A stretch of DNA of 60,403 nt from Nemertoderma westbladi (Eukaryota > Xenacoelomorpha > Nemertodermatida > Nemertodermatidae): NCBI GenBank assembly GCA_032718475.1, contig JAUCBJ010001507.1:1-60403 (forward strand), read 5' to 3'. Shown here piece after piece: positions 11,880 through 21,285 of the stretch. Each line of letters starts with the position of its first letter. The stretch's first letter is position 1. The notes under the pieces are model-generated. The model was given only the letters and a program-made list of their open reading frames with translations, did no database searches and was not told where the DNA came from. Both the position numbers and the translations under genes were made by a program.

Positions 11880-12731
11880 ACTTCATGAGTATTTAGTAAA
11901 AGGGATGCAGTTAGGCCAACAACTTGGCTCGATAAAATGATGGACCCTGCAGGGGTATAGCCTACTTCAAATCTATAGCTTATGACACAGAAATAACTGA
12001 AGGTTGGTTATAGGTATAACATAGCACCTGACCAAATTCCATGGGCAAAAGTGTCTCTACAAATGCATGAAACAGCTGTTGTAGTAATAAGTAAAGCATT
12101 TAGTGCAAGAAGAAAGCAGTACCCTTTATGATATTATATATCCCAAATGGGACATAGAGTTAAAGGAGACACTGTGGTAGGAGATCTAGCTATACAGATA
12201 GAGTTCCAACAAAGAAAGTCTAAAAATGATACGTCATATAACTTATGGCAGAGATCACAATTGAACGTGTTGGAAAGTAGGGTCGAAGATTTACATAATT
12301 TTATATTTGTAGGTGATAAAGAGAGAACATTAGTTGCAATCGGTTGCAGAGAGTAGCATGGATGGAATGGGTGGGTGGATCACCTAATAGAAACCCTTTC
12401 CAATTCTGGACCATCTAGACCGATACCTGTTGACTATGCTTTTCATCTATTCCGAGTAAGCAATATTGCCCTTCCTGATGACCCAGTTGGATACATAATC
12501 TGCTTAATAAGTATAAAAAATAAAAATCTGATCTATATAGATCACTCACAAAATTTAGCACGAGCAGTGAATTACTATAACACCGGTTTGTATTCTAATC
12601 AAATAACTGAAAAACATGAAAATAGACCATGGGGAGTTATGTCATACATTATCGGGGTAGGCGACATGTTTGGAAACCTTGAAACATGGCAAGTTATAAC
12701 TGATGATGATTGGAGACATGAGAACCCCTGA
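11880..12731 (+). pseudogene. Decayed element coding region ending in a GIY-YIG-like nuclease domain
   Basis: The ORF 12375-12731 (118 codons) contains GYIICLIS followed by NLIYIDHSQNLARAVNYYNTG and then RPWGVMSYIIGVGDMF. This matches the layout of GIY-YIG endonuclease domains (GIY strand, YIG strand, then Arg-bearing helix and HN-G). The YIG glycine is Asp here (YID), so activity is doubtful. The preceding ORF 12147-12356 lies in the same direction after a stop near 12354, and an earlier coding-looking piece reads IPWAKVSLQMHETAVVVISK near 12036-12095. Such domains are carried by several invertebrate transposons and by Penelope-like elements. No RT is visible. Confidence 0.4.
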
Positions 12732-13750
12732 GTGGCTCAGTACTTCAAGTCTTTAGAAATTTACCATCAATGTTTTATGGAAGATTCCCATAAACAGCAT
12801 CATTTATAAGAAGAGGGAAATGATGAAAGGGTGGGTAATAAAGTTAAATTATGTCCATCTGATGTAGTGAAGGGCGGCTGGGAACCTCCAAGCCCACGCC
12901 CAGGACAGTGTCACTAGCTGCTTAGCCATCACATTTTGGAATACATAATGCAGAAAAACCCATAGCATCTTCAACAATTCGTCAGGAAATCACAAACAAA
13001 CAAAACCTACAATTGTCATTTTATATTATATATGTCTATGTATTCTATATGTCATTTTCATATTTGCGGTGCATACCCTTAATTTCAGTATTTCATACAA
13101 ATTTATTATTAATTATTATTAATTATTATTAATATTATTACTAATGTGTGTTAGGAAATGCTGAACAATGCCATTCCTAATGTTAAGTATATGACAATAA
13201 TTTCGTTACCATATAATATCCTACCGTTACCATAGATGGGGTTCGTTATCATTAAATATGTATCATTAGTAAATATAGAATATATTTATTACCTTTGTTT
13301 ATTGGGTTTCCTAAAGGTGTAGTTCTCTAATTACAATCAGGTGTAAGTAACCAAGAATGACATATGGGTGCCACGTTACCAATAGGAAACCGTCAATGAA
13401 TGCCAGCGTTGCACCTAATTATAATAACATTTATTATTTAAAAAATAAATGTATATATATTTATAATATTTAGTTGGCATAGAAACAATTACCTTATAAT
13501 AATCTATATTATATATTGTTGTTGATAAAATTTTCTATATATGCGGAATGCCGTATCTTATAAAACACTTATTTTTTCTCTACTCTATTTATATTATGCC
13601 TCGACCGGTCCGAGCTATTTGTACTGTTAATCACATACATGAGATCAGAATCGTTGGGTCTTCCCACCCAGACCACCTCTTTCGGTACCTTGGCCACAAC
13701 AACCGCGTCCACAATCGTAACTTTAGCATCTAGTACTCTGCGTTGATACC
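12732..13750. other. Unassigned; AT-rich with ATTATTAATT microsatellite
   Basis: A short ATTATTAATT repeat lies at 13098-13145. The plus ORF at 13548-13733 shows no recognisable motif. Confidence 0.4.
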
Positions 13751-13754
13751 ACTG

Positions 13755-14998
13755 CTTAGGACTGGAGTAGGACTGGAGTAGGGCTGGAGTAGGACTGGAG
13801 TAGGACTGGAGTAGGACTGGAGTAGGACTGGAGTAGGACTGGAGTAGGACTGGAGTAGGACTGGAGTAGGACTGGAGTAGGACTGGAGTAGGATTGGAGT
13901 AGGACTGGAGTAGGACTGCAGTAGGACTGCAGTAGGGCTGGAGTAGGACTGGAGTAGGACTGGAGTAGGACTGGAGTAGGACTGGAGTAGGCCTGGAGTA
14001 GGACTGGAGTAGGACTGGAGTAGGACTGGAGTAGGACTGGAGTAGGACTGGAGTAGGACTGGAGTAGGACTGGAGTAGGACTGGAGTAGGACTGGAGTAG
14101 GACTGGAGTAGGACTGGAGTAGGACTGGAGTAGGACTGGAGTAGGGCTGGAGTAGGACTGGAGTAGGACTGGAGTAGGACTGGAGTAGGACTGGAGTAGG
14201 CCTGGAGTAGGACTGGAGTAGGACTGGAGTAGGCCTGGAGTAGGACTGGAGTAGGACTGGAGTAGGACTGGAGTAGGACTGGAGTAGGACTGGAGTAGGA
14301 CTGGAGTAGGACTGGAGTAGGACTGCAGTAGGACTGGAGTAGGACTGGAGTAGGACTGGAGTAGGACTGGAGTAGGACTGGAGTAGGACTGGAGTAGGAC
14401 TGGAGTAGGACTGGAGTAGGACTGGAGTAGGACTGGAGTAGGACTGCAGTAGGACTGGAGTAGGACTGGAGTAGGGCTGGAGTAGGACTGGAGTAGGACT
14501 GGAGTAGGACTGGAGTAGGACTGGAGTAGGACTGGAGTAGGACTGGAGTAGGACTGGAGTAGGACTGGAGTAGGACTGGAGTAGGACTGGAGTAGGACTG
14601 GAGTAGGACTGGAGTAGGACTGGAGTAGGACTGGAGTAGGACTGGAGTAGGACTGGAGTAGGACTGGAGTAGGGCTGGAGTAGGACTGGAGTAGGACTGG
14701 AGTAGGGCTGGAGTAGGACTGGAGTAGGACTGGAGTAGGACTGGAGTAGGACTGGAGTAGGCCTGGAGTAGGACTGGAGTAGGACTGGAGTAGGGCTGGA
14801 GTAGGACTGGAGTAGGACTGGAGTAGGACTGGAGTAGGACTGGAGTAGGACTGGAGTAGGGCTGGAGTAGGACTGGAGTAGGACTGGAGTAGGACTGGAG
14901 TAGGACTGGAGTAGGACTGGAGTAGGACTGGAGTAGGACTGGAGTAGGACTGGAGTAGGACTGGAGTAGGACTGGAGTAGGACTGGAGTAGGACTGCA
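13755..14998. repeat. 11-bp satellite array (GGACTGGAGTA)n, about 113 copies
   Basis: A continuous head-to-tail array of the 11-mer GGACTGGAGTA with point variants (GGACTGCAGTA, GGGCTGGAGTA, GGCCTGGAGTA) and almost no length variants. Three units equal 33 bp, so each minus frame reads an 11-residue repeat of SYSSPTPVLLQ type, giving spurious ORFs of 478 and 433 codons that run into flanking sequence. No start context, signal or splice site supports a protein. The plus strand carries GG doublets throughout. Confidence 0.97.
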
Positions 14999-16162
14999 AC
15001 TGCAAGAAAGGGTACCGGTAATGAATGACAAATGAATATCTATGAAGAATATATATATATATATAATGTTATAAAGGAATAATGATATTTAATTGCAGAA
15101 AAACTTTGCTTTCAATACAAATTGTAATAGAATTAAACTTTATTTTACAGTGTTTATTTGCTTTCAGTTTTATTTCACATGATTCTCTTTTACAACACAT
15201 GTAAATTTCACATGTGATGATTCAGCCTAGGAGTTGTTTAGAGTAATAATTTATTCAATGTAAAAGACCATAATCGTTCATGACCTTTTAGTGATGATCT
15301 ATGACTCAAGTATAATAAGGAATATCTAAATTGTAATATAGGCAATTATGTAATGTTACATGTAATGGGTCGCAAATATATGAACACCCCACCCAATATC
15401 TTGATTTCTTAATAAAACCTGTTTGTTTGTTTTAATTTAGGTCAAGAGGAAATTGATGTAAAGTGTATTTTATTGTATTAAACCAATACACTATAGTTAG
15501 TACAACATAATATATAACGTTATGTAACAACGTGTTAATTAGAACTGTTGCCTTGTTAGTCATCATCATAAGGGAGTACTGTTGTTAAACCACTATGTTG
15601 GACAACTTTTTAAATTAATATTCAAACAATTAGAAACTGAAGTGGCTCTGACACAGCTGATTATCAATATCAGCTGTTAAATGAGTATAAAAGAAGGACA
15701 ATATTTTAAATAGTTCCCTGTTCTTTTATTATTTTGTTTGCATTTATATATTTTTTGATTTGAATTCTGTATTATTATTTTGCTTTGATTATTACGTTTA
15801 CGACACTGTTCTCCAATTACCACGATTACTTGTTCAGCCCACCTTTAATTTGACCTTATTTTCTTCACACGACCGCGACTACCTCGATATCCACCCACGT
15901 TTTGACCCGGCTTTTCACTTGACTACGACTACCTCGATATCCACCCACGTTTTGACCCGGCTTTTCAACTGAACACGACTTTGGCTTACCGTATTTCTTA
16001 GAATAAGATCTCATCGAATAATTCCCCTTTTTATTAATTGCGATTCAAATTACGACTTAAACGCTTTCCTCAAATAAACGCCACGGCTTTAATAATAATA
16101 TAGGAAATTTCTGATCCTAAGTGCATAACCTCTAAACATGGCTTGCTTAAACAAACACTCCG
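14999..16162. other. Unassigned; contains a 50-bp tandem duplication
   Basis: At 15876-15975 a 50-bp unit (CGACTACCTCGATATCCACC...) occurs twice. A TATA-like GTATAAAAG lies near 15684. TA dinucleotides occur at 15050-15065. No gene recognised. Confidence 0.4.
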
Positions 16163-16238
16163 TTGAAGAATTTCGTATACGTAAGGTGTAGGGTATGGGC
16201 AGCGTTAAATAGTTTATCAAGGATTTGTAAATGGAACC
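16163..16238 (+). pseudogene. Fossil RTE-like LINE fragment, part 1 (upstream of piggyBac insertion)
   Basis: The sequence (ATACGTAAGG...ATGGGCAGCGTTAAATAG...AGGATTTG) aligns by eye with the LINE copy at 45005-45062 (ATACGTAAGG...ATGGGCAGCCTTGAATAG...AGGATTTG). It continues after the TTAA element at 17803. Confidence 0.75.
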
Positions 16239-16242
16239 TTAA

Positions 16243-17798
16243 CCCTATTAAACCCGGGGGGGGGGGGTCAATATGACCCCCCCCCGTGGTTTTTTTATTA
16301 TAATTCTGAAATAAACGCAGTTGTGAATCTGAAATTTTATGACTTTTCCTAAAAATCTATTGTCTTCCTGGTAGTGAAAACCGTTTTTAAAAATATTGGG
16401 TACTTTTCGAGTTATAGCACCATTTTTTAACCCTACTTTTGGCACTTTTTTTGAGACGTTTTTTGAAAATTACATTTCATTAAATATGAATTGTAACATC
16501 TCTATTTTTGATTTACACCGGTTTTTTGGTGTTAGAAATTTGATGGAATTCATATAAATTGATTTAGAAATTTCAAACTTGTTTTTTTCGGTGGGTGCCA
16601 AATTTTGGTGCCAGCACCAAATTTTGAAATAAGTCAATTTTGTAAATTGATCGTTTGAAACTTGTTTTTTTACGCAATTGCGGTTTTTTGAGTTTCTGGA
16701 TTCGATGAAATATATACGAGTTGCACCAAGCGTATCAAACTTGTATTTTTCGGTGCTGTGTGCAAATTTTGGTGCTAGCACGAAATTTTGAAAATCCATT
16801 CAATAGATAAAATTGCTTGTGACAATTTATTTCTTGCGTTTTAGAGGTTTATGGCTGTTCTGAATTCAATGGAAAATATAATTATCGAACTAGACATCTC
16901 AAACTTGTATTTTTCGGATGTGGGTGCAAAATGTGGTGCTAGCACCAAATTTTGAAAACCATCAAATATATCAATTGATTGTGTCACCTTGTTTCTTGCG
17001 TTATACGGGTTTGTGATGGTTCTAAATTCAATGGAATCAGTAAAAATTTCATAAGAGTTCTCAAACTTGTATTTTTCGCCGGTGGGTGAAAATTGTTGTG
17101 CCAGCACCAAATTTTGGAAAATATGCAAATTGATAAGTAGATAGTATCACCTTGTTTCTTGCGTTATACGGGTTTATGAGGGTCCTGAATCCGATGGAAT
17201 CAATAAAAACAGCACTGGACATCGCAAACTTGTACTTTTTGGTGATGGGTACGAAATTTGGTGCTAGCACCAAAATTTGACAAATTACGCCGAAAAATAC
17301 AAGTAGCAATGATCTGGCATATTAGAAATGTATTCCATTAGAATCAGCGCCCTCGATAACCTGAAAATGTGAATTTATTGCATCGTATAAGTTAATTAAA
17401 AATTTTGTGTTCTAACTGAAAAGTGCTGGTTACTTGTTTTTTTCATTTTTTTCCTACGCAGAAAGGACTAAACAGCCATTTATAGTAATCATATCATTTT
17501 TTAATATTTTCCAATGTATTTTGCACCCCAGAAAACCTGTATTGAAAAATAATTAGCCGAAAATGTAACTTTCAAATTTGGTGAAAATTGTGCACTACTT
17601 GTAATTTTGGTGCTGCAATATAACCACCCCAGTACATTTTTTCGAAAATTTTTTTTGCGGTCGGATCCAGACAAGTGATACCTACGTACAAACAAAAAAT
17701 CAGACGTTTTCGTAAATATTTGTAGATTTTAGAGGGGGGGGTCAATATGACCCCTCCCCGGTATTTGTACAACATTTTATAGCCCGGTACTAATAGGG
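16243..17798 (+). mobile_element. Non-autonomous piggyBac-like element, copy 1 (1556 bp, TTAA target duplication)
   Basis: The ends are CCCTATTAAACCCGGG and (reverse complement of the right end) CCCTATTAGTACCGGGC, flanked on both sides by TTAA (16239-16242, 17799-17802), the piggyBac superfamily signature. Next to each end is a G/C-run palindrome with core GGTCAATATGACC (near 16255-16285 and 17733-17760). There is no transposase ORF, so it must be moved in trans. The interior is a degenerate array in which TGGTGCTAGCACCA-type palindromes recur at 16607, 16771, 16935, 17097 and 17260. The element lies inside a fossil LINE. Copy 2 (57296-58847) is nearly the same length in inverse orientation. 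Confidence 0.9.
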
Positions 17799-17802
17799 TT
17801 AA

Positions 17803-18085
17803 GGTTCTATTATTTATGGTAGCAGTAGTACCAGTATTCTTCAAGGGGAAACCAACCATCATAGGCTCTAATTGCAGAGGATATCAATTTTTTTTGGTGT
17901 CACTTTCACACAATTGCGCGTCGGGTTTATTGTGTCATTACAATTAACACATCTCCAATTACATTCTATACAACATTGGAGGTGTTTTATTAATCTCCAC
18001 CAGCTTTACAATTTACCAGAACTGCCTCCGCATTCTAGGGCATTGATTTCGCCGTGAGGATCAGCTAGAGCACAATCTAGCTCAA
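17803..18085 (+). pseudogene. Fossil RTE-like LINE fragment, part 2
   Basis: Starting right after the TTAA duplicate, the sequence matches the LINE 3' coding end at 45098-45365: GCAGTAGTACCAGTA / GCAGTAGTTCCAGTA, ACATTGGAGGTGT, and TTTCGCCGTGAGGA in both. It is heavily diverged with stops and no longer encodes protein. Confidence 0.75.
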
Positions 18086-18629
18086 TTGAATCACATTATT
18101 AGCAACATAAACACTCTCCCAGAATAAACACCCCTCTTAAATAAACACATCCCCAATTGGCAATTTTAAAGTTAAACACCCATGCTCTTATTCGAAGAAA
18201 TACGGTAGACTAATTTTCCAAACATCTTAGGCAACCTTATATAGCGAAGGTAAGTATAAACTTTATATTAACTTGTTAATTCAATATACATATTCTGAGT
18301 GTAACGTAATTCTGTGTGCTTTTTATACTAAATATTTTTTGTTATTTGCATACATTTTATCATTCAGGCAGTATCTTCCGGTGAGGTACTTTTGTCTTTT
18401 GCAGTTCTCTTTCATTAAGTATTAAGTTATTCATTTTTTTTTATGTGGGATGTCTCATTAAAAACATTTTTTTTGTCTAAATTATTCAGAAATACGAAAA
18501 TAATTATTTTTACCATGAAATTTAAGATTTTTTAATACTGTTTTATTATTGTATGAAAATTTTTGCATTTGTATTAAACTGAGGAAGTACTTACTTTAGT
18601 ATCAGTGCAAGTAACATTTAAAGGGATGT
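18086..18629. other. Unassigned AT-rich sequence
   Basis: No gene, repeat unit or signal recognised. Confidence 0.4.
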
Positions 18630-19455
18630 AGGACAATTGTCCGGGACCGAATTGTCCGGGACCGAATTGTCCTAGGACCGAATTATCCGGGACGGAATTG
18701 TCCGGGACCGAATTATCCGGTTTCTGATAGCAACTTTTTAGTGAATGTTATAGAACATTAGTAGAGATATTTTTTATGGTAGCTAGTGTTATTTACTTGT
18801 TAGAACTTTTTGAAATTTTAAAAATACTGTATTTTTTTTTATTTTTGTTATTGGTAATTGTTGTTGTTATTGGTATTATTATATATTATTTATTAAGGTG
18901 TAGCTAGTGTTTTTTACTAACTAGCATTTCCTTGAAATTATAAAAACACTTGTGAAAACATTGATATTTCAGAATTAGGCCTAAACGGTTTCTGATTATA
19001 TTAATTATCAAAAATATTGATGATATTATAACAGTCCCTGAATGAGATCCAGCTATTATCTAGGATAATAATTTAGGCTTGTTAACCAACCAGCAGCACA
19101 TACAGTATACTTACGCAATATATAAAAAAAATCAGTTTTACACATTTAAATACATACTATTACTAGCTAGTAAATAATTCAGAACCTCCATAAAAACACC
19201 ATAGCTACTATAACTAATGTTAACAAAAAAAAAAGTAAAATATTTTTATTTTCAAAAAAAAATACTAGCTAGTAAAAAAAACACTAGCTACCATATAATA
19301 ATATATATTAAGGTTCTACCACATTCGCCATTATATTGTACCAATTAAATTTGGTCCCGGACAATTCGGTCCTGGACAATTCGGTCCCGGACAATTCGGT
19401 CCCATTAATATGCATGTTTTGGGACCGAATTGTCCGGGACCGAATTGTCCTTCTT
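18630..19455. mobile_element. Foldback-type element with repeated ATTGTCCGGGACCGA arms
   Basis: The left arm (18637-18720) holds about six head-to-tail copies of a 15-bp unit (GGGACCGAATTGTCC), itself partly palindromic. The right arm (19352-19453) holds the same unit mainly in inverse orientation. Both outer ends read AGGACAATT inward. Inside the arms a second inverted pair occurs: ATGGTAGCTAGTGTTATTTACT near 18776 and AGTAAAAAAAACACTAGCTACCAT near 19270. The core is AT-rich with no ORF. No clear target-site duplication was found. A foldback or complex MITE is the best description. Confidence 0.65.
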
Positions 19456-20213
19456 CCCAATTAAACACATTTTGGTGCGAGGAAAACTATTTCATCATAG
19501 TTTTTCAGTTATTCTCTCGACCCTTTAATTACCTCGCTGAGGCACGGTTAATAAATAAATTATTATTTTATATTCTGCTTTTCTGTATATATTAAAATTT
19601 ACAAGATAATACAGTACAAAACAATACAGTAGAAGACCATACTACACACGATACCATAGTTTAGGATAATACATTATATAACACCACAGAATACAAAACA
19701 ATAGACTATAAGACAAGAAACTACAGTACAATAGAGTCCAGGATAATAGATTCCGAAATCATTTAGAACGAGAAAGTAGAGTATAAAATAAATACAGTAC
19801 GACATAATTTAAGATAATACATTTCTAGACTATATATTACAAAAAATATAATAGTCTAGAACAAATACTAAAACTAAAGTACAATCTTGCTGGTGTCACA
19901 ACATCCTGGAGTCTCGATAGATAGTTTTGTATACAATAACATTTTGGAGTTAAAAAAAATGAAATTAACGTTTACAGTGTATACGGTAATGTTGATTTAA
20001 TTGCAGTTTGAGTAGATATAATTGTTGAAATTCACATATCTTGAAACTTTTCGAGAGTTTTCCTATTCGGCGATTAAAATCATTTCCCTCAGTTTTCTCA
20101 TTGGAGTGCGTCACGTCTGTTAAAAATTGCATATGTCTTTCCGTTAAAATATACTGGATAGATGAACTGATAAATAAAATATGTGGATGACGTTACATAT
20201 GAAACGAAACATT
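19456..20213. other. Unassigned, with diffuse ATAATACAGTAC-like repetition
   Basis: 19600-19870 is A-rich with many short variants of GATAATACAGTACAA but no clean period. No gene recognised. Confidence 0.35.
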
Positions 20214-20263
20214 TGTAAGCGGATTCAATTCCACTTCCATTACCCACCAGAAAATGGGACTAG
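20214..20263 (-). repeat. Diverged solo LTR (Bel/Pao-like family of 26.7-35.3 kb), part 1
   Basis: TGTAAGCGGATTCAATTCC... matches the minus-strand start TGTGAGCGGATTCAATTCC of the LTRs at 30185 and 35252. Here it is in the opposite orientation (reading along the plus strand), interrupted after CTAG by the Gypsy element. The strand field refers to the orientation of the related LTRs, not of this copy. Confidence 0.55.
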
Positions 20264-20456
20264 TGTGGCAGCCCCACATAGATTATACAGTCTCAAAACT
20301 TTGTTATTACGGTTGCCTAGCAACCCTAGAGAGTAACGTATTCTGTTATTAGGCCGACCTACAGAATGGTACGACTGTACTGCAGTATGCCTTCAGCAAA
20401 GACTCGAACTTGAGTTTTGATAAGTTTTCATTTCGTGGCTAGACGCCATCACTACA
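20264..20456 (+). repeat. Gypsy 5' LTR
   Basis: Runs from TGTGGCAG to CACTACA (TG...CA). Contains the 15-bp perfect palindrome GGTTGCCTAGCAACC at 20311-20325, matching the RFX X-box consensus. Confidence 0.95.
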
Positions 20457-20471
20457 TTGGTGACCCAGTGT
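20457..20471 (+). promoter_or_regulatory. Gypsy primer-binding site
   Basis: TTGGTGACCCAGTG immediately follows the LTR. Its complement ends ...GGGTCACCA, as expected for the 3' end of a tRNA with CCA. tRNA-Trp is the reported primer for CsRn1 elements; the exact tRNA is inferred, not tested. Confidence 0.7.
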
Positions 20472-20562
20472 CTCAAGACGAACTCTTGAGACCGCGACTC
20501 GCAACACGATCCTGCAATCGAACTGGAACAGCCACCGACAGACCGAAACTGTGTTGACGACA

Positions 20563-21267
20563 ATGGCCGAAGCGACCGCCAACGCCGTTTCTATTAAACT
20601 GCCTCCTTTCTGGACCACCCAACCCGAGGTGTGGTTCGCCCAGGCGGAGGCACAGTTCCACATCCGCAGCATCACCGAGGACGCTACAAAATACTATTAC
20701 GTGGTGGGGGCCCTCGACCAGGAGACAGCCGCTCGCCTCCTAAAACTCATCCGGAACCCTCCCGCTACTGAGAAGTACCTCAAACTCAAGGGCCAACTTC
20801 TCAAGGCCTTCGGGCTCTCCCGACGCGAGCGCGCAGCCCGACTCTGGGACCTCGACGGCCTCGGTGACCGGCGCCCCTCGCAACTCCTCGGAGAAATACA
20901 GGCGCTCCTCGGCGACGACAACGCGGGACTCCTCTTCGAGGAGGCCTTCCTCCGGCAGATGCCCGCCGCAATCCGCCTCCAACTCGCGGAGGAGGACTTC
21001 CGCGACCTCGACAGGGTTGCGGACCGGGCCGACGCGCTGTGGGAGGCCTCCCGGCAGACCCCACTCGCGGCCCACGCCGTCAGGAAACCGACGCCGGTCC
21101 CGCCGCAGCGAACCGGAAAGAACTCCTCGTCGGCGTCGACTCCCGCCCCGCGGGCCCCGAACTCGAACCCGGACTGGTGCTATTATCACCAGACGTTCGG
21201 CCCCACAGCCAGGAAGTGCCGCCCACCCTGCAGTTACCAGGGAAACGCCCCGGCCGGCCGTTTGTAG
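20563..21267 (+). CDS. gag: Gypsy gag
   Basis: 234 codons from ATG 20563 (MAEATANAV) to TAG 21265-21267. The capsid-like part has the CsRn1/Kabuki-type opening [25 protein letters not shown]. The C-terminus has a Cys-His-Cys-Cys box ([16 protein letters not shown]) in place of the usual CCHC knuckle. A GTG at 20551 extends the frame slightly, but ATG 20563 is the likely start. Gag should assemble the cytoplasmic particle. The pol frame lies at -1 and overlaps the gag end; translation probably shifts at 21240-21246. Confidence 0.9.
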   Translation: MAEATANAVSIKLPPFWTTQPEVWFAQAEAQFHIRSITEDATKYYYVVGALDQETAARLLKLIRNPPATEKYLKLKGQLLKAFGLSRRERAARLWDLDGLGDRRPSQLLGEIQALLGDDNAGLLFEEAFLRQMPAAIRLQLAEEDFRDLDRVADRADALWEASRQTPLAAHAVRKPTPVPPQRTGKNSSSASTPAPRAPNSNPDWCYYHQTFGPTARKCRPPCSYQGNAPAGRL

Positions 21268-21285
21268 CAGCTACAATGGCCGGCC
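21240..21285 (+). promoter_or_regulatory. -1 programmed ribosomal frameshift signal between gag and pol
   Basis: The heptamer GGGAAAC (21240-21246) sits in the gag frame as G GGA AAC, the X XXY YYZ layout for tandem -1 slippage. After a 5-nt spacer (GCCCC), a hairpin begins: GGCCGGCC (21252-21259) pairs with GGCCGGCC (21278-21285), continued by one G.U pair and, after one bulged T, by TTGTAG/CTACAA closing a CAG loop. The gag stop TAG is inside the hairpin. A -1 slip leads into the pol frame, which has no ATG before 21276. Slippage itself is inferred. Confidence 0.85.

Noticed and set aside
6242-12356. Shared MGHR(A/V)KG start of the ORFs at about 6260 and 12147
   Set aside because: The similarity ends after eight residues; probably coincidence.
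13755-14998. CRISPR array
   Set aside because: Uniform 11-bp tandem repeat with no spacers, in an animal genome.
13569-15031. Minus-strand ORFs of 478 and 433 codons (SYSSPTPVLLQ repeats)
   Set aside because: They are the six-frame shadow of an 11-bp satellite that lacks stop codons in these frames; no start context or flanking coding sequence supports a gene.
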